A DNA stretch of 7,104 nt, taken from Actinomycetota bacterium. GTDB lineage: Bacteria > Actinomycetota > Actinomycetes > Streptosporangiales > Streptosporangiaceae. The position numbers were made by a program, and so were the translations under genes. Within the stretch, counting starts at the first letter, position 1. The number at the start of each line of letters is the position of its first letter. The notes beneath the pieces were generated by a model. The model did not search any database and was not told the origin of the DNA. It saw only the letters and a program-made list of their open reading frames with translations. Where the stretch lies: NCBI GenBank assembly GCA_003161205.1, contig PMOU01000553.1, positions 1 through 7,104 on the forward strand, read 5' to 3'. Positions 1-6,018 of this stretch are shown here, in pieces.

Positions 1-377
1 GCCTCATGGGCCCGGCGGCGCGTCCAGAAGCTGGCCGGGCCCATTCCGGTTACCGTCCACACCAGGTCGCTGCCCGCGGCCGCGACGGCCTCGATGACCT
101 GGTCCGCGCCCGCGTTCAGCCAGGAAGCGTGCCGCACCGGGTCCTCCGGCAGCTTCCCGTCCGCTACCTCGCGCATCGGCACTGGCGCGGTCGCGCGGGT
201 CGCCACGATCTGGGCCGCCCACCGGTGGCCGCGGCCGAGGTGGGTGGCCAGCTGCCGGAATGTCCATCCCGGGCAGGTCGGCACCGGCCGGTCCAGGTCG
301 CCGTCGATGATCCGGGCCAGTTCCGCCGTGCAGGCGCGCAACCCGGCAGAGAAGCGGTCGTCCTCGGGCGCATGCAT
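1..377 (-). CDS. MDMPI-family (TIGR03083/DinB-like) protein, C-terminus cut by window edge
   Basis: This is the first ~125 residues of a protein of the mycothiol-dependent maleylpyruvate isomerase / TIGR03083 family, a four-helix DinB-like fold. Seen: the N-terminal helix, then the family signature around residues 33-55 (PTCPGWTFRQLATHLGRGH), with His46 in the usual position of the first metal ligand. Near the edge is a 'SFWTRRRAHE' stretch whose Glu125 is, by family knowledge, probably the second ligand; the third (His) would lie just outside the window. The ATG at 377-375 is preceded by a perfect AGGAGG (384-389) six bases upstream, which fixes the start. The reading frame is open to position 1 with no stop, so the gene is partial. 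Family members are mycothiol-dependent isomerases or thiol transferases, but most actinobacterial paralogues have no known substrate. It is transcribed in the same direction as the MDR gene upstream of it, with a ~140-base gap. Confidence 0.85.
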   Translation of the reverse strand, partial: MHAPEDDRFSAGLRACTAELARIIDGDLDRPVPTCPGWTFRQLATHLGRGHRWAAQIVATRATAPVPMREVADGKLPEDPVRHASWLNAGADQVIEAVAAAGSDLVWTVTGMGPASFWTRRRAHE

Positions 378-486
378 CAGCGTCCTCCTCATAGCGGAAC
401 CGCACGGCACAAGTACAACCCCGGACATGCACCCTACCCGCGGGTCGGCTGCAGCGCCGGCACGAATTCACGCACATGCCGCTGAT

Positions 487-503
487 GGAGCGACTGCCGC
501 TCC
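487..503 (-). terminator. Possible stem-loop terminator after the MDR oxidoreductase gene
   Basis: A 6-bp perfect stem (GGAGCG / CGCTCC) with a 5-base loop lies about 18 bases past the TGA of the MDR gene on the minus strand. No T-run follows it, so it would be a weak or non-canonical terminator at best. Its position between two co-directional genes is the main argument for it. Confidence 0.3.
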
Positions 504-520
504 TTGTTGCGGGGGAACCG

Positions 521-1540
521 TCAGGGCACGAGGACGATCTTGCCGGTGTTCTGGTGTTGCAGGATGCGCCGGTGAGCTGCCGCAGCGTCGGCGAAGGAGT
601 AGGTCCTGTCGATAAGGGGCTTGACCTTGCCCTGATCCCAAAGGACGAGAACGGCCTGCAGTTCTTCGCGCAGGATCGCCATCTGTCCCCAAAGGCGGCC
701 GATGTTGACGCCGCTGACGGTCAGGTTGCGGTTCATCAGGCCGAGCGGTGTCAGCAGCGGAATGCCCGTCACCTGGGAGACCAGGCGTGCCGGGCGGCGC
801 CGCTGCCCGCTGGCTAGGTTGGCGAACCCGTACGCTACCAGCCGGCCGCACGGGCGCAGCAGCTTCAGCCCTTTCCGCCAGTCATGGCCGCCGAGCGGGT
901 CCAGTACGATGTCCACGCCCTCGCCTGCGGTCAGCCGGCGGACCTCCACGGCATAGTCAGTGGCGTGGTAGTCGATAGGATGCGTGCATCCTTCGGCCTT
1001 GAGCACGTCGTGCTTGGCGGCCGAGGCCGTGCCGAAGATTTGCAGGTTATCCACGGTGCGGCACAGTTGCAGCACCGCCGTCCCGACTCCGCCGGCCGCC
1101 ATGTGCACCAGCACCCGCTCGCCGGGACGGACGGCCGCGACGCGAAACAGCATGTGGTAGGCAGTCAGGTAGTTGACCGGCAGCGCGGCGGCTGCCTCGA
1201 AGCTCATCGCATCCGGCATCGGCAGCACCTGCTCGGCAGGGACGCAGACCACATCTGCGTGTCCGCCGAAATGGGTCAGGGCCAGCACCCGCTGGCCTAT
1301 CGGGTAGCTCTGGACACCGTCGCCGAGCGCGTCGATCACCCCGGCCACCTCATAGCCGACGACGCATGGCGGCTTGGGGGCATCAGGGTACAGCCCCTGG
1401 GCGGCCATCACCTCCGCGAAGTTCAGGCCAGCCGCGCGGACACGAATGCGGACCTGGCCCGGGCCGGGCTCAGGATCCGCCGTTTCCCGCACCTGCAGGG
1501 CTTCGGGCCCGGCAGCCCTCGTGATCCAGACCGCTCGCAT
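521..1540 (-). CDS. Zinc-independent quinone oxidoreductase-like MDR protein (VAT1/QOR type)
   Basis: A 339-residue NAD(P)H-dependent oxidoreductase of the medium-chain dehydrogenase/reductase superfamily, quinone oxidoreductase (QOR / VAT-1-like) branch. Seen: an N-terminal GroES-like domain containing 'AGLNFAEVMAAQGLY' (residues ~37-51) and GYEVAG (62-67), then a Rossmann domain whose nucleotide-binding loop is AAGGVGT (148-154), and the C-terminal ending GKIVLVP typical of QORs. The zinc ligands of alcohol dehydrogenases are absent, as expected for this branch. The length matches the family (~320-345). Start: an in-frame GTG lies two codons further upstream, but GGAGGA (1548-1553) is only one base from it and seven bases from the ATG at 1540, so the ATG is preferred. 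Likely a cytosolic two-electron reductase of quinones or activated alkenes; the substrate cannot be read from sequence. It appears to be its own transcription unit. Confidence 0.93.
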   Translation of the reverse strand: MRAVWITRAAGPEALQVRETADPEPGPGQVRIRVRAAGLNFAEVMAAQGLYPDAPKPPCVVGYEVAGVIDALGDGVQSYPIGQRVLALTHFGGHADVVCVPAEQVLPMPDAMSFEAAAALPVNYLTAYHMLFRVAAVRPGERVLVHMAAGGVGTAVLQLCRTVDNLQIFGTASAAKHDVLKAEGCTHPIDYHATDYAVEVRRLTAGEGVDIVLDPLGGHDWRKGLKLLRPCGRLVAYGFANLASGQRRRPARLVSQVTGIPLLTPLGLMNRNLTVSGVNIGRLWGQMAILREELQAVLVLWDQGKVKPLIDRTYSFADAAAAHRRILQHQNTGKIVLVP

Positions 1541-1547
1541 CGCCACA

Positions 1548-1553
1548 TCCTCC
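1548..1553 (-). promoter_or_regulatory. Ribosome binding site setting the MDR gene start
   Basis: GGAGGA on the minus strand, seven bases before the ATG at 1540 and one base before the competing GTG at 1546. The spacing selects the ATG. Confidence 0.75.
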
Positions 1554-1702
1554 GCTGGAGACGCACCAGGGCTAGCTCATCCTGGCCCGCGCCGATCCTA
1601 CCCTTGGTCTCAGACTCAACTTAGTAAAGGATCCCCATCTTCTCCACGTTCTTGATCCCTGGCCCGGTTAAACCGAATTCGTCCCGGACGTCATCGTTCC
1701 TG

Positions 1703-1716
1703 CATAAATATTTATG
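1703..1716. promoter_or_regulatory. AT-only-core 14-bp perfect palindrome in an intergenic gap
   Basis: CATAAATATTTATG is a perfect palindrome and stands out in very GC-rich surroundings. It lies between the end of the Cys/His-rich ORF (1742) and the start of the MDR gene (1540), about 160 bases upstream of the latter. It could be an operator for a dimeric regulator or simply an AT-rich intergenic spot. No function is shown by the sequence alone. Confidence 0.3.
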
Positions 1717-1741
1717 GCCGCGCCCTTGAGAATGCACGCCT

Positions 1742-2044
1742 TCACCACGGACCGTGGCTGACGCAGTCCTTGCATCTATCCGTAGCGGACAGGCTCGGGC
1801 TCTGACCGCCGGTGGCCAGCAACTGCTCCCCGTTTCCCAGACGCTCCCAAGCGCGGGGCACCCTAAGCTCGGCCCACCTTCTGTAGTCTTGATGATCGCC
1901 CTTATGGGGGCAACCCGCGAAGTGGGCGACCCCGTTTGGCGAGATCAGCAATCCATTAGCGGCCGCTGCTGCCTTCCGGCGTCTATCCGCTAGCCCGTGC
2001 TCACAGAATCCACGGTCCATCTCACACAGGTCACAGTAAGTCAT
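1742..2044 (-). CDS. Cys/His-rich small hypothetical protein (probable zinc-binding)
   Basis: A 100-residue protein I do not recognise by name. Seen: three Cys/His clusters: N-terminal C4-x2-C7-x6-C14-x-H16, central H41-x3-C45-x-H47-x3-H51, and C-terminal C91-x2-C94-x2-H97. Spacing of this kind suggests one or two structural zinc sites (inference). The middle contains a WAEL..PRAWERLGNGE stretch with the look of a real conserved protein rather than a chance frame. No signal peptide or membrane segment. Start: the ATG at 2044 keeps the first cysteine pair; only a weak AAGGGG sits immediately before it. A later ATG (codon 9) would delete C4 and C7, so the first is preferred. It is divergent from the methyltransferase at 2207 with ~160 bases between them. 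Possible roles include nucleic-acid or protein binding; none can be assigned. Confidence 0.65.
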   Translation of the reverse strand: MTYCDLCEMDRGFCEHGLADRRRKAAAAANGLLISPNGVAHFAGCPHKGDHQDYRRWAELRVPRAWERLGNGEQLLATGGQSPSLSATDRCKDCVSHGPW

Positions 2045-2206
2045 GCCCCTTATGATGACGTGAGTCAGGAGGGATTAGGCGACCATACTAAACAACCGGG
2101 GTCCCGATCTGGAGATGCCGTCAGACATCCGGTCATGCCGCCGAGCGGGTGGCTGTGCTTTCTGTGGAGGGCACCACTGGCGATGGCGTGGATGTAAAGA
2201 TCAAGG

Positions 2207-2806
2207 ATGGCCCGTGATCGTGACGTCGAGGCGTTCGGCGAGCGTGCGCCTCGCTATGACGAAGGCCGGCTCGGCCAGATGCATCATCAGATCGCCGACC
2301 GCACGGCGGATCTGGCCCTGGCCTGCGTGCCGGTCCCCGGGCGGATCCTCGACGTCGGATGCGGCACCGGCTACCTGCTCGGCCGGCTCGCCGCCCGCGT
2401 CCCGCAGGCCGGGACCCTGGCCGGGATCGACGCGGCGCCCGCCATGATCGAGGTCGCCGCCAGCGGAACTGCTGATGACCGGCTGCGTTTTGCGGTGGGC
2501 ACCGCCGAGCGGCTGCCGTGGCCGGCAGCATCCTTCGACCTGGTGGTCAGCACGACCTCTTTCGATCACTGGGCCGAGCAGGGGGCAGGACTGGCGGAAT
2601 GCGCCCGGGTGCTGGCACCCGGCGGCTGCCTTGTCCTGGCCGATGTGTTCTCGGTGCTGCTAGCGCCGACGCTGCTCGCCGGACGGGCAGCCAAGGCGCG
2701 CACCAGACGACGGGCCACCCGGCTAGTGACGGCAGCGGGATTGCATTCTCCTCAGTGGCACCGCCTCTATGCCGTGATTATCCAAGCCGTCACGGCCAGG
2801 AAATAG
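2207..2806 (+). CDS. Class I SAM-dependent methyltransferase (Methyltransf_11/25 type)
   Basis: A 199-residue methyltransferase that transfers a methyl group from S-adenosylmethionine to an unidentified substrate. Seen: motif I LDVGCGTGYL (residues 48-57) forming the SAM-binding loop; an acidic residue D75 at the end of beta-2, expected to bind the ribose; LPWPAASFDLVVS (103-115) corresponding to motif IV; and RVLAPGGCLVLAD (134-146) as the later strand. The N-terminus 'VEAFGERAPRYDEGR' is the usual cap of the UbiE/Methyltransf_11 group. The protein is shorter than typical UbiE/COQ5 enzymes (~250) and resembles small stand-alone actinobacterial methyltransferases. Start: a stop codon lies in frame four codons upstream, so ATG 2207 is the first possible ATG. 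AAGG directly abuts it, so the ribosome site is poor. Cytosolic, no membrane segment. No neighbouring gene hints at its substrate. Confidence 0.9.
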   Translation: MARDRDVEAFGERAPRYDEGRLGQMHHQIADRTADLALACVPVPGRILDVGCGTGYLLGRLAARVPQAGTLAGIDAAPAMIEVAASGTADDRLRFAVGTAERLPWPAASFDLVVSTTSFDHWAEQGAGLAECARVLAPGGCLVLADVFSVLLAPTLLAGRAAKARTRRRATRLVTAAGLHSPQWHRLYAVIIQAVTARK

Positions 2807-3363
2807 CAACTGCGGATCCATAGGTGCTGGCCAGCCGGGCGGAACACACTCAGATGACCGTTTACTCTCGTAGCCGCGTAGGGTGCGGTTGAGTGGTAAC
2901 TGCGGTGTCTGGGTGAGACGATGGCCTCATCGGCAACTCGTAGGCTCTTTTCTGGCTGACCTTGTCCGTTCATAGCGGGCGGCCGAGTTGCCTAGTGTCG
3001 GGCCAACTGACTCATCGGTGAAGAAGAGGGGGCGCGGCACCCGGCTTGATCGGCCGGCGGCTCAGCCCGTGTCACCGCACCGAACGTCGGCCATATCTTC
3101 ACCGCCCAGGACCGTGACATGCCTTCGTTATAAATAAGGTAATGATAACGGTAGATGTCATCGTTTCCGCAGCGGGCGGTGTGCTGGCCGCCCTGGCATC
3201 GGCCGATAAACGTCGACTGGAACCCATGGAATGAGGCGCTGGCCATAATATCGATTGTGGCCGAGCGTGAAGTCACCATCAGGAGACGTCATCCCCCTTC
3301 AAAGAAGCACACGAAACGCGACCTGGGGAACTTCCTCACATACCGCGGGGAGCGCTCTGAGTT
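2807..3363. other. Gene-poor stretch, lower GC than its surroundings
   Basis: No frame here has convincing codon use, ribosome site and protein-like composition together. The stretch contains a 9-bp inverted repeat GGCAACTCG (2932-2940) / CGAGTTGCC (2984-2992), and an AT-rich patch at 3126-3150 framed by CGTTAT and ATAACG. A weak plus-strand frame from 3155 to 3454 runs on into the repeat at 3364. The composition shift and lack of genes suggest decayed or foreign DNA, but no transposase fragment could be recognised. Confidence 0.4.
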
Positions 3364-3399
3364 CGATGCGCTTCTATCCGGCGATGGCAGCTGGAAGCT
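3364..3399 (+). repeat. Left half of a dispersed repeat (copy at hicA locus)
   Basis: This stretch matches 6354-6390 with two mismatches and one single-base gap. It ends in a perfect palindrome GCAGCT-GGA-AGCTGC (3387-3401). In the other copy the equivalent sequence continues directly into GCTAGTTTTGACA, but here that continuation is found ~200 bases away on the opposite strand (3567-3603). Confidence 0.8.
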
Positions 3400-3417
3400 G
3401 CATAGGGGCCTTGCTGG

Positions 3418-3566
3418 CTACGCTGCTGGCGCCACGTTCACGCCATCATGGTAGGCCCAGATGCGCTGCTGGTCACCCTTGGCGATCACCCGGTGCGAAC
3501 CCGACCGCCTGCTCTCGATCCACCCGTCCCGTTCAGCGCTGCCAGCACACGCGCTGCCTTGGCCAT
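3418..3566 (-). pseudogene. HicA-like mRNA interferase toxin relic, frameshifted and truncated
   Basis: HicA toxins are small double-stranded-RNA-binding-fold ribonucleases (YcfA/HicA family). Reading from ATG 3566 gives MAKAARVLAAL, the usual start of actinobacterial HicA-like proteins. The frame then goes wrong, and the next frame supplies WIESRRSGSHRVIAKGDQQR followed by IWAYHDG, including the GSHR motif that carries the family's catalytic histidine. One missing base near 3533 (AACGGGACGGG in place of an LxRDGW-type coding stretch) would join the two parts, so a single-base deletion is the simplest explanation. The restored product would stop at 3418 after ~49 residues, shorter than the usual 60-70, so the C-terminal end also looks lost. 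No ribosome site precedes the ATG; TACCGT seven bases upstream would fit a leaderless -10. No HicB antitoxin gene is visible on either side. Confidence 0.6.
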
Positions 3567-3603
3567 GTGAACAACGGTAGAGCACGGCCATGTCAAAACT
3601 AGC
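3567..3603 (-). repeat. Right half of the dispersed repeat: upstream region of the hicA relic
   Basis: Read on the minus strand this is 35/37 identical to 6388-6424 on plus. It contains a perfect -35-like TTGACA (3591-3596) and ends exactly at the hicA ATG. A -10 is not obvious: TACCGT is only 11 bases from TTGACA but lies at leaderless-promoter distance from the ATG. Its conservation in a second place without the hicA coding part suggests the promoter/operator unit moves, or is kept, independently of the toxin. Confidence 0.8.
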
Positions 3604-3752
3604 CGGGCGAAGATCGGGATCGCGCAGAGGTTGTGCAGAGTGCCTTCGAGACTGGGCGAGGCCGCGGGGGTGGTGCCGGTGCCTGGTTCGAAGCGCCGCA
3701 TCCGGATGGCCGGCCTGGCTGCCGGGAAGTATTCGTGTTCGGGCTTGGCCAT
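3604..3752 (-). pseudogene. Unidentified truncated ORF downstream of the HpaB-type gene
   Basis: An ATG at 3752, 27 bases past the stop of the HpaB-type gene and on the same strand, begins MAKPEHEYFPAARPAIRM and continues RRFEPGTGTTPAASP. The PEHEYF start and the RFEPGT segment recall small cupin-type proteins that often accompany such oxygenases, but the match is from memory and too short to assign. The frame is not closed here: it runs in frame through the repeat at 3567-3603 and into the first part of the hicA relic, stopping at 3486. The recognisable part ends at about the repeat border, so I read it as a gene cut off by the rearrangement. Only a weak GGA ribosome site is present. It could equally be noncoding. 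Confidence 0.3.
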
Positions 3753-3779
3753 AGTGCATTCCGTTGCGGTGGGTACAGG

Positions 3780-5234
3780 TCAGGAGCTCGGGCCGGTGCC
3801 GTAGCTGGCGAGGAAGGCCTCGACGTCGGCGACGTGCTGCTCGTAGCCGTAGTGGCGGTAGGCGTAGCCCTTTACGACGAACGGGGCGCCGGCGTAGAAC
3901 ATCTCGTACTGCTGGTGCCGGCCGCCGAACTCAGAGCCGATCGCGTCCCAGGCCAGCTTGAACAGCTTGACCCGCTCGGCCGCCTCGAGGCCCGGGGACT
4001 GGACGTAGCGGTCGATGTCGGCGCGGGTGGCCGGGTTCTGCAGGTCCGCGACGCTCGCCGGGAGCTGCAGCACGCCACCGCCGGCCAGTTCCCGCAAGAT
4101 CGCGATGACGCGCGGGTAGAACTCGGCCTGCAAGCCCATCGCTCCATACAGGAAGCGGGGATCGGGACGCCACAGGCCGTTGTGGTCGGGAGCGGCCTGG
4201 TATTCGGCGGCAAGCACGGCGGCCTCAACGAGCGAGGCGATGCTGGCCAGCTCGCCGAGCCTTTCCTGCACGCCAGGGAACGTGTCCGTGCCGTTCACGG
4301 CGGCGATCTTGCGGGCCAGGCCCAGGATGAACTGCAGCTTGACCACGAACCGGATCTGCGCCTGCCAGTTGGCCAGCACGTGAGCGCCGGTATCGAAGAA
4401 CTGCCGCCGCAGCCCGGCGACGTCGCGGTCGACGAACACCCGCTCCCACGGCACCAGCACGTCGTCGAACACAACCAGCGCGTCGGTCTCGTCATAGCGG
4501 GTGGACAGTGGGTAGTCATAGCGGCTGCTCGCCGCCGGCGCGTACGGGCGTCGGCAGTAAAGCTTCAGGCCGGCTGCGGCAACCGGGACGGTGAAGCTGA
4601 CGGCGAAGTCGCGGTCCTCGGGGGTGAGCGGCTTGATACAGGAGACGAAGATCTCGTCGGCGACCGCGGCGCCAGTGGCCAGCATCAGCGCACCGCGGAT
4701 CACGAGGCCGTCCGGGCGTTCTGCGGCCACGCCGGCCTGGATGAACTCGCCGTCCCAGCCGTGCGCGGTGGTGGCCCGGGAGACCTGCGGCGGGATGAGC
4801 GCGGAGGACACGAACAGGCTTTCCCGCAGCAGTCGGCGGTAATAGCTGACCACGTTCGCGGCCAGGTCATGCGGTTCGGCGGCGAACGCCTCCGGGTGCG
4901 CGGCGAACCCGGCCAGGAAGGAGCCGACGTGATCCGGGCCGCGCCCGACCCAGCCGTGGGTGTGCCGGGCCCAGGCCTGGATCGCACGGCGGCGGGAGGC
5001 CAGATCGGCCTGGCTGCGCGGGATCGAGTAGACCAGGTTGGCCGCCTGGCCAGTTTCCGGCGCGGTATAGGTCATCGCGGTGGCCGGGTCGGCGGCCAGG
5101 TCGAACAGCTCGGCCACCGTGGCGGCGATCGGAGCGAATGCCGGGTGGCTGGCCACGTCGCGGACCCGTTGCCCGTCGATGTATATCTCCCGGTCGTCCT
5201 TCAGCGCGGCCAGGTAGTCAGTTCCGGTGCGCAT
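3780..5234 (-). CDS. HpaB-family FADH2-dependent aromatic monooxygenase (4-hydroxyphenylacetate 3-hydroxylase family)
   Basis: A 484-residue oxygenase component of a two-component flavin monooxygenase, which uses reduced FAD from a separate reductase to hydroxylate a phenolic ring. Seen: the N-terminal HpaB domain beginning RTGTDYLAALKDDREIYIDG; GWVGRGPDHV (residues 94-103); the family segment SRYDYPLSTRYDETDALV (237-254) then VFDDVLVPWERVF (255-267); a helical C-terminal domain with KLQFILGLARKIA (299-311); and the ending RHYGYEQHVADVEAF. Length fits the family (~480-520). Start: GGAGGA (5242-5247) is seven bases from ATG 5234; a GTG one codon earlier is less well spaced. Compared with the T. 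thermophilus HpaB residues as I recall them (Arg100, Tyr104, His142), the Arg is kept (R98) but Tyr is His102 and His is Ser144. The substrate may therefore differ from 4-hydroxyphenylacetate, for example a chlorophenol or a tyrosyl biosynthetic intermediate. No reductase gene is in the window. Confidence 0.92.
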   Translation of the reverse strand: MRTGTDYLAALKDDREIYIDGQRVRDVASHPAFAPIAATVAELFDLAADPATAMTYTAPETGQAANLVYSIPRSQADLASRRRAIQAWARHTHGWVGRGPDHVGSFLAGFAAHPEAFAAEPHDLAANVVSYYRRLLRESLFVSSALIPPQVSRATTAHGWDGEFIQAGVAAERPDGLVIRGALMLATGAAVADEIFVSCIKPLTPEDRDFAVSFTVPVAAAGLKLYCRRPYAPAASSRYDYPLSTRYDETDALVVFDDVLVPWERVFVDRDVAGLRRQFFDTGAHVLANWQAQIRFVVKLQFILGLARKIAAVNGTDTFPGVQERLGELASIASLVEAAVLAAEYQAAPDHNGLWRPDPRFLYGAMGLQAEFYPRVIAILRELAGGGVLQLPASVADLQNPATRADIDRYVQSPGLEAAERVKLFKLAWDAIGSEFGGRHQQYEMFYAGAPFVVKGYAYRHYGYEQHVADVEAFLASYGTGPSS

Positions 5235-5241
5235 CACACGC

Positions 5242-5247
5242 TCCTCC
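5242..5247 (-). promoter_or_regulatory. Ribosome binding site of the HpaB-type gene
   Basis: GGAGGA on the minus strand, seven bases before ATG 5234 and four before the adjoining GTG 5237. The spacing favours the ATG. Confidence 0.75.
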
Positions 5248-5662
5248 GTTCACCCTTACAGGAATGCGCCAGGGCGCGAGCTCACCATGTCGGCGTCCCA
5301 TGGTCCGGCCAGATCCCGGCCAGGAACGTGTCCTGGGCACCGGCCATTCCGATGTGCTAGCACACGCGCTCGCATCACACGTCTAACCGATGAGGAATGC
5401 TGATTCTGCCTAACCCGCTGACGGAGCATCCGTGGTGGCCTAGAAGATACAGACGCTGTTCAACTGTCGCAAGCAGCCGATCGGCGGAGCGCAGCCGGGC
5501 GACGGCCGTTGGCCGGGGGCAGGCCGCGGCCGTTGGCACCCGCCGGGCTGGGCGGCGATGCCTGCCACGGGGCGCGTCCTCGCCGGTGCGACAGGGAGTA
5601 ACGGATACCCGCCCGCCGTTCATTGAGAATCCCTGCGGACTACCCATCTGAGACTGCGCAGG
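5248..5662. other. Gene-free stretch upstream of the HpaB-type gene
   Basis: Open frames exist on both strands but their translations are Arg/Ala/Pro-rich and lack ribosome sites, as expected of chance frames in GC-rich DNA. The promoter of the HpaB-type gene should lie in the part near 5250-5400, but no clear -35/-10 pair could be picked out. No RNA gene or transposase fragment was recognised. Confidence 0.4.
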
Positions 5663-5926
5663 TCACGGGCACTGAGCGGCTGACCTGGCCGAGCGCGGCG
5701 ACGCGGTTCCGGCGGCTCCGCTTTGCCAGGGGCCCATTGGGTTCGCCCAGCGGACACGATTCCAGCGGTACCGTAAGCGATTAGTCCGGCCATCCTTGTC
5801 GGTCAGTTCCATGTGCTCCGCGGTCCATCCGATCATGAGGGAAGCGGCGCCGAAGATCGCTTCACGGTCGAGTCGGTCACCTCGCCTAGTGGCCTCACCC
5901 ATCAGCTCTGGAACAAGAACGATCAC
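5663..5926 (-). CDS. Small hypothetical protein, 87 aa
   Basis: Not recognised. The first two-thirds look like a folded protein: a hydrophobic start VIVLVPELMGEA, a mixed stretch AIFGAASLMIGWTAEHMEL (about residues 23-41) and a basic segment NRLRYRWNRVRW. The last ~30 residues are Ala/Ser/Pro-rich and probably disordered. Start: the GTG at 5926 is preceded by AGGGAGG (5935-5941) eight bases away; a GTG seven codons further upstream (5947) has no such site, so 5926 is preferred. No signal peptide and no Cys/His cluster. It is divergent from the 83-residue ORF at 6019, and the ~90-base gap must hold both promoters. No function can be proposed. Confidence 0.55.
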   Translation of the reverse strand: MIVLVPELMGEATRRGDRLDREAIFGAASLMIGWTAEHMELTDKDGRTNRLRYRWNRVRWANPMGPWQSGAAGTASPRSARSAAQCP

Positions 5927-5934
5927 GTCTGAGT

Positions 5935-5941
5935 CCTCCCT
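5935..5941 (-). promoter_or_regulatory. Ribosome binding site choosing the GTG at 5926
   Basis: AGGGAGG on the minus strand eight bases before GTG 5926. It lies inside the frame of the longer alternative starting at 5947, which is the argument for the shorter protein. Confidence 0.6.
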
Positions 5942-6006
5942 GTCCACTTGGGGGATCGCCTACGGACAGCCCTCGGAGCCGCGTAGCCCATCAGCTGACG
6001 GAGCGC

Positions 6007-6012
6007 TACCTT
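6007..6012 (+). promoter_or_regulatory. Possible leaderless -10 box of the 83-residue ORF
   Basis: TACCTT fits the actinobacterial TANNNT -10 and lies six bases before ATG 6019, where a leaderless transcript would start. No ribosome site is present at normal spacing, which fits. No clear -35 was seen. Confidence 0.35.
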
Positions 6013-6018
6013 GGCCAT

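Noticed and set aside
884..1624. 246-codon plus-strand frame opposite the MDR oxidoreductase
   Set aside because: His/Arg/Gly-rich antisense shadow of a well-supported gene, with no ribosome site or family motif.
2826..2835. GCTGGCCAGC palindrome after the methyltransferase as a terminator
   Set aside because: Ten bases with no loop and no T-run; palindromes this short are common in GC-rich DNA.
2932..2992. 9-bp inverted repeat GGCAACTCG / CGAGTTGCC as ends of a small insertion element
   Set aside because: Only 9 bp with a 43-base gap, no target duplication and no transposase; not enough to call an element.
2992..3279. 95-codon minus-strand frame in the gene-poor stretch
   Set aside because: No ribosome site, no motif, and the composition changes along its length; could be chance in a lower-GC stretch.
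3155..3454. 99-codon plus-strand frame entering the repeat (reads LSGDGSWKL there, as does a frame in the second copy)
   Set aside because: The shared peptide follows from nucleotide identity of the repeat, and in the second copy the frame continues into unrelated sequence; there is no start signal and no family resemblance.
3633..5360. 575-codon open frame on the plus strand opposite the HpaB-type gene
   Set aside because: It is antisense to a clear family member, its translation is Gly/Arg/Val-rich with no recognisable domain, and it arises from third-position GC bias.
5375..5651. Overlapping ~85-90-codon frames on both strands in the gene-free stretch
   Set aside because: Arg/Ala/Pro-rich translations with no ribosome sites or motifs on either strand; best read as chance frames.
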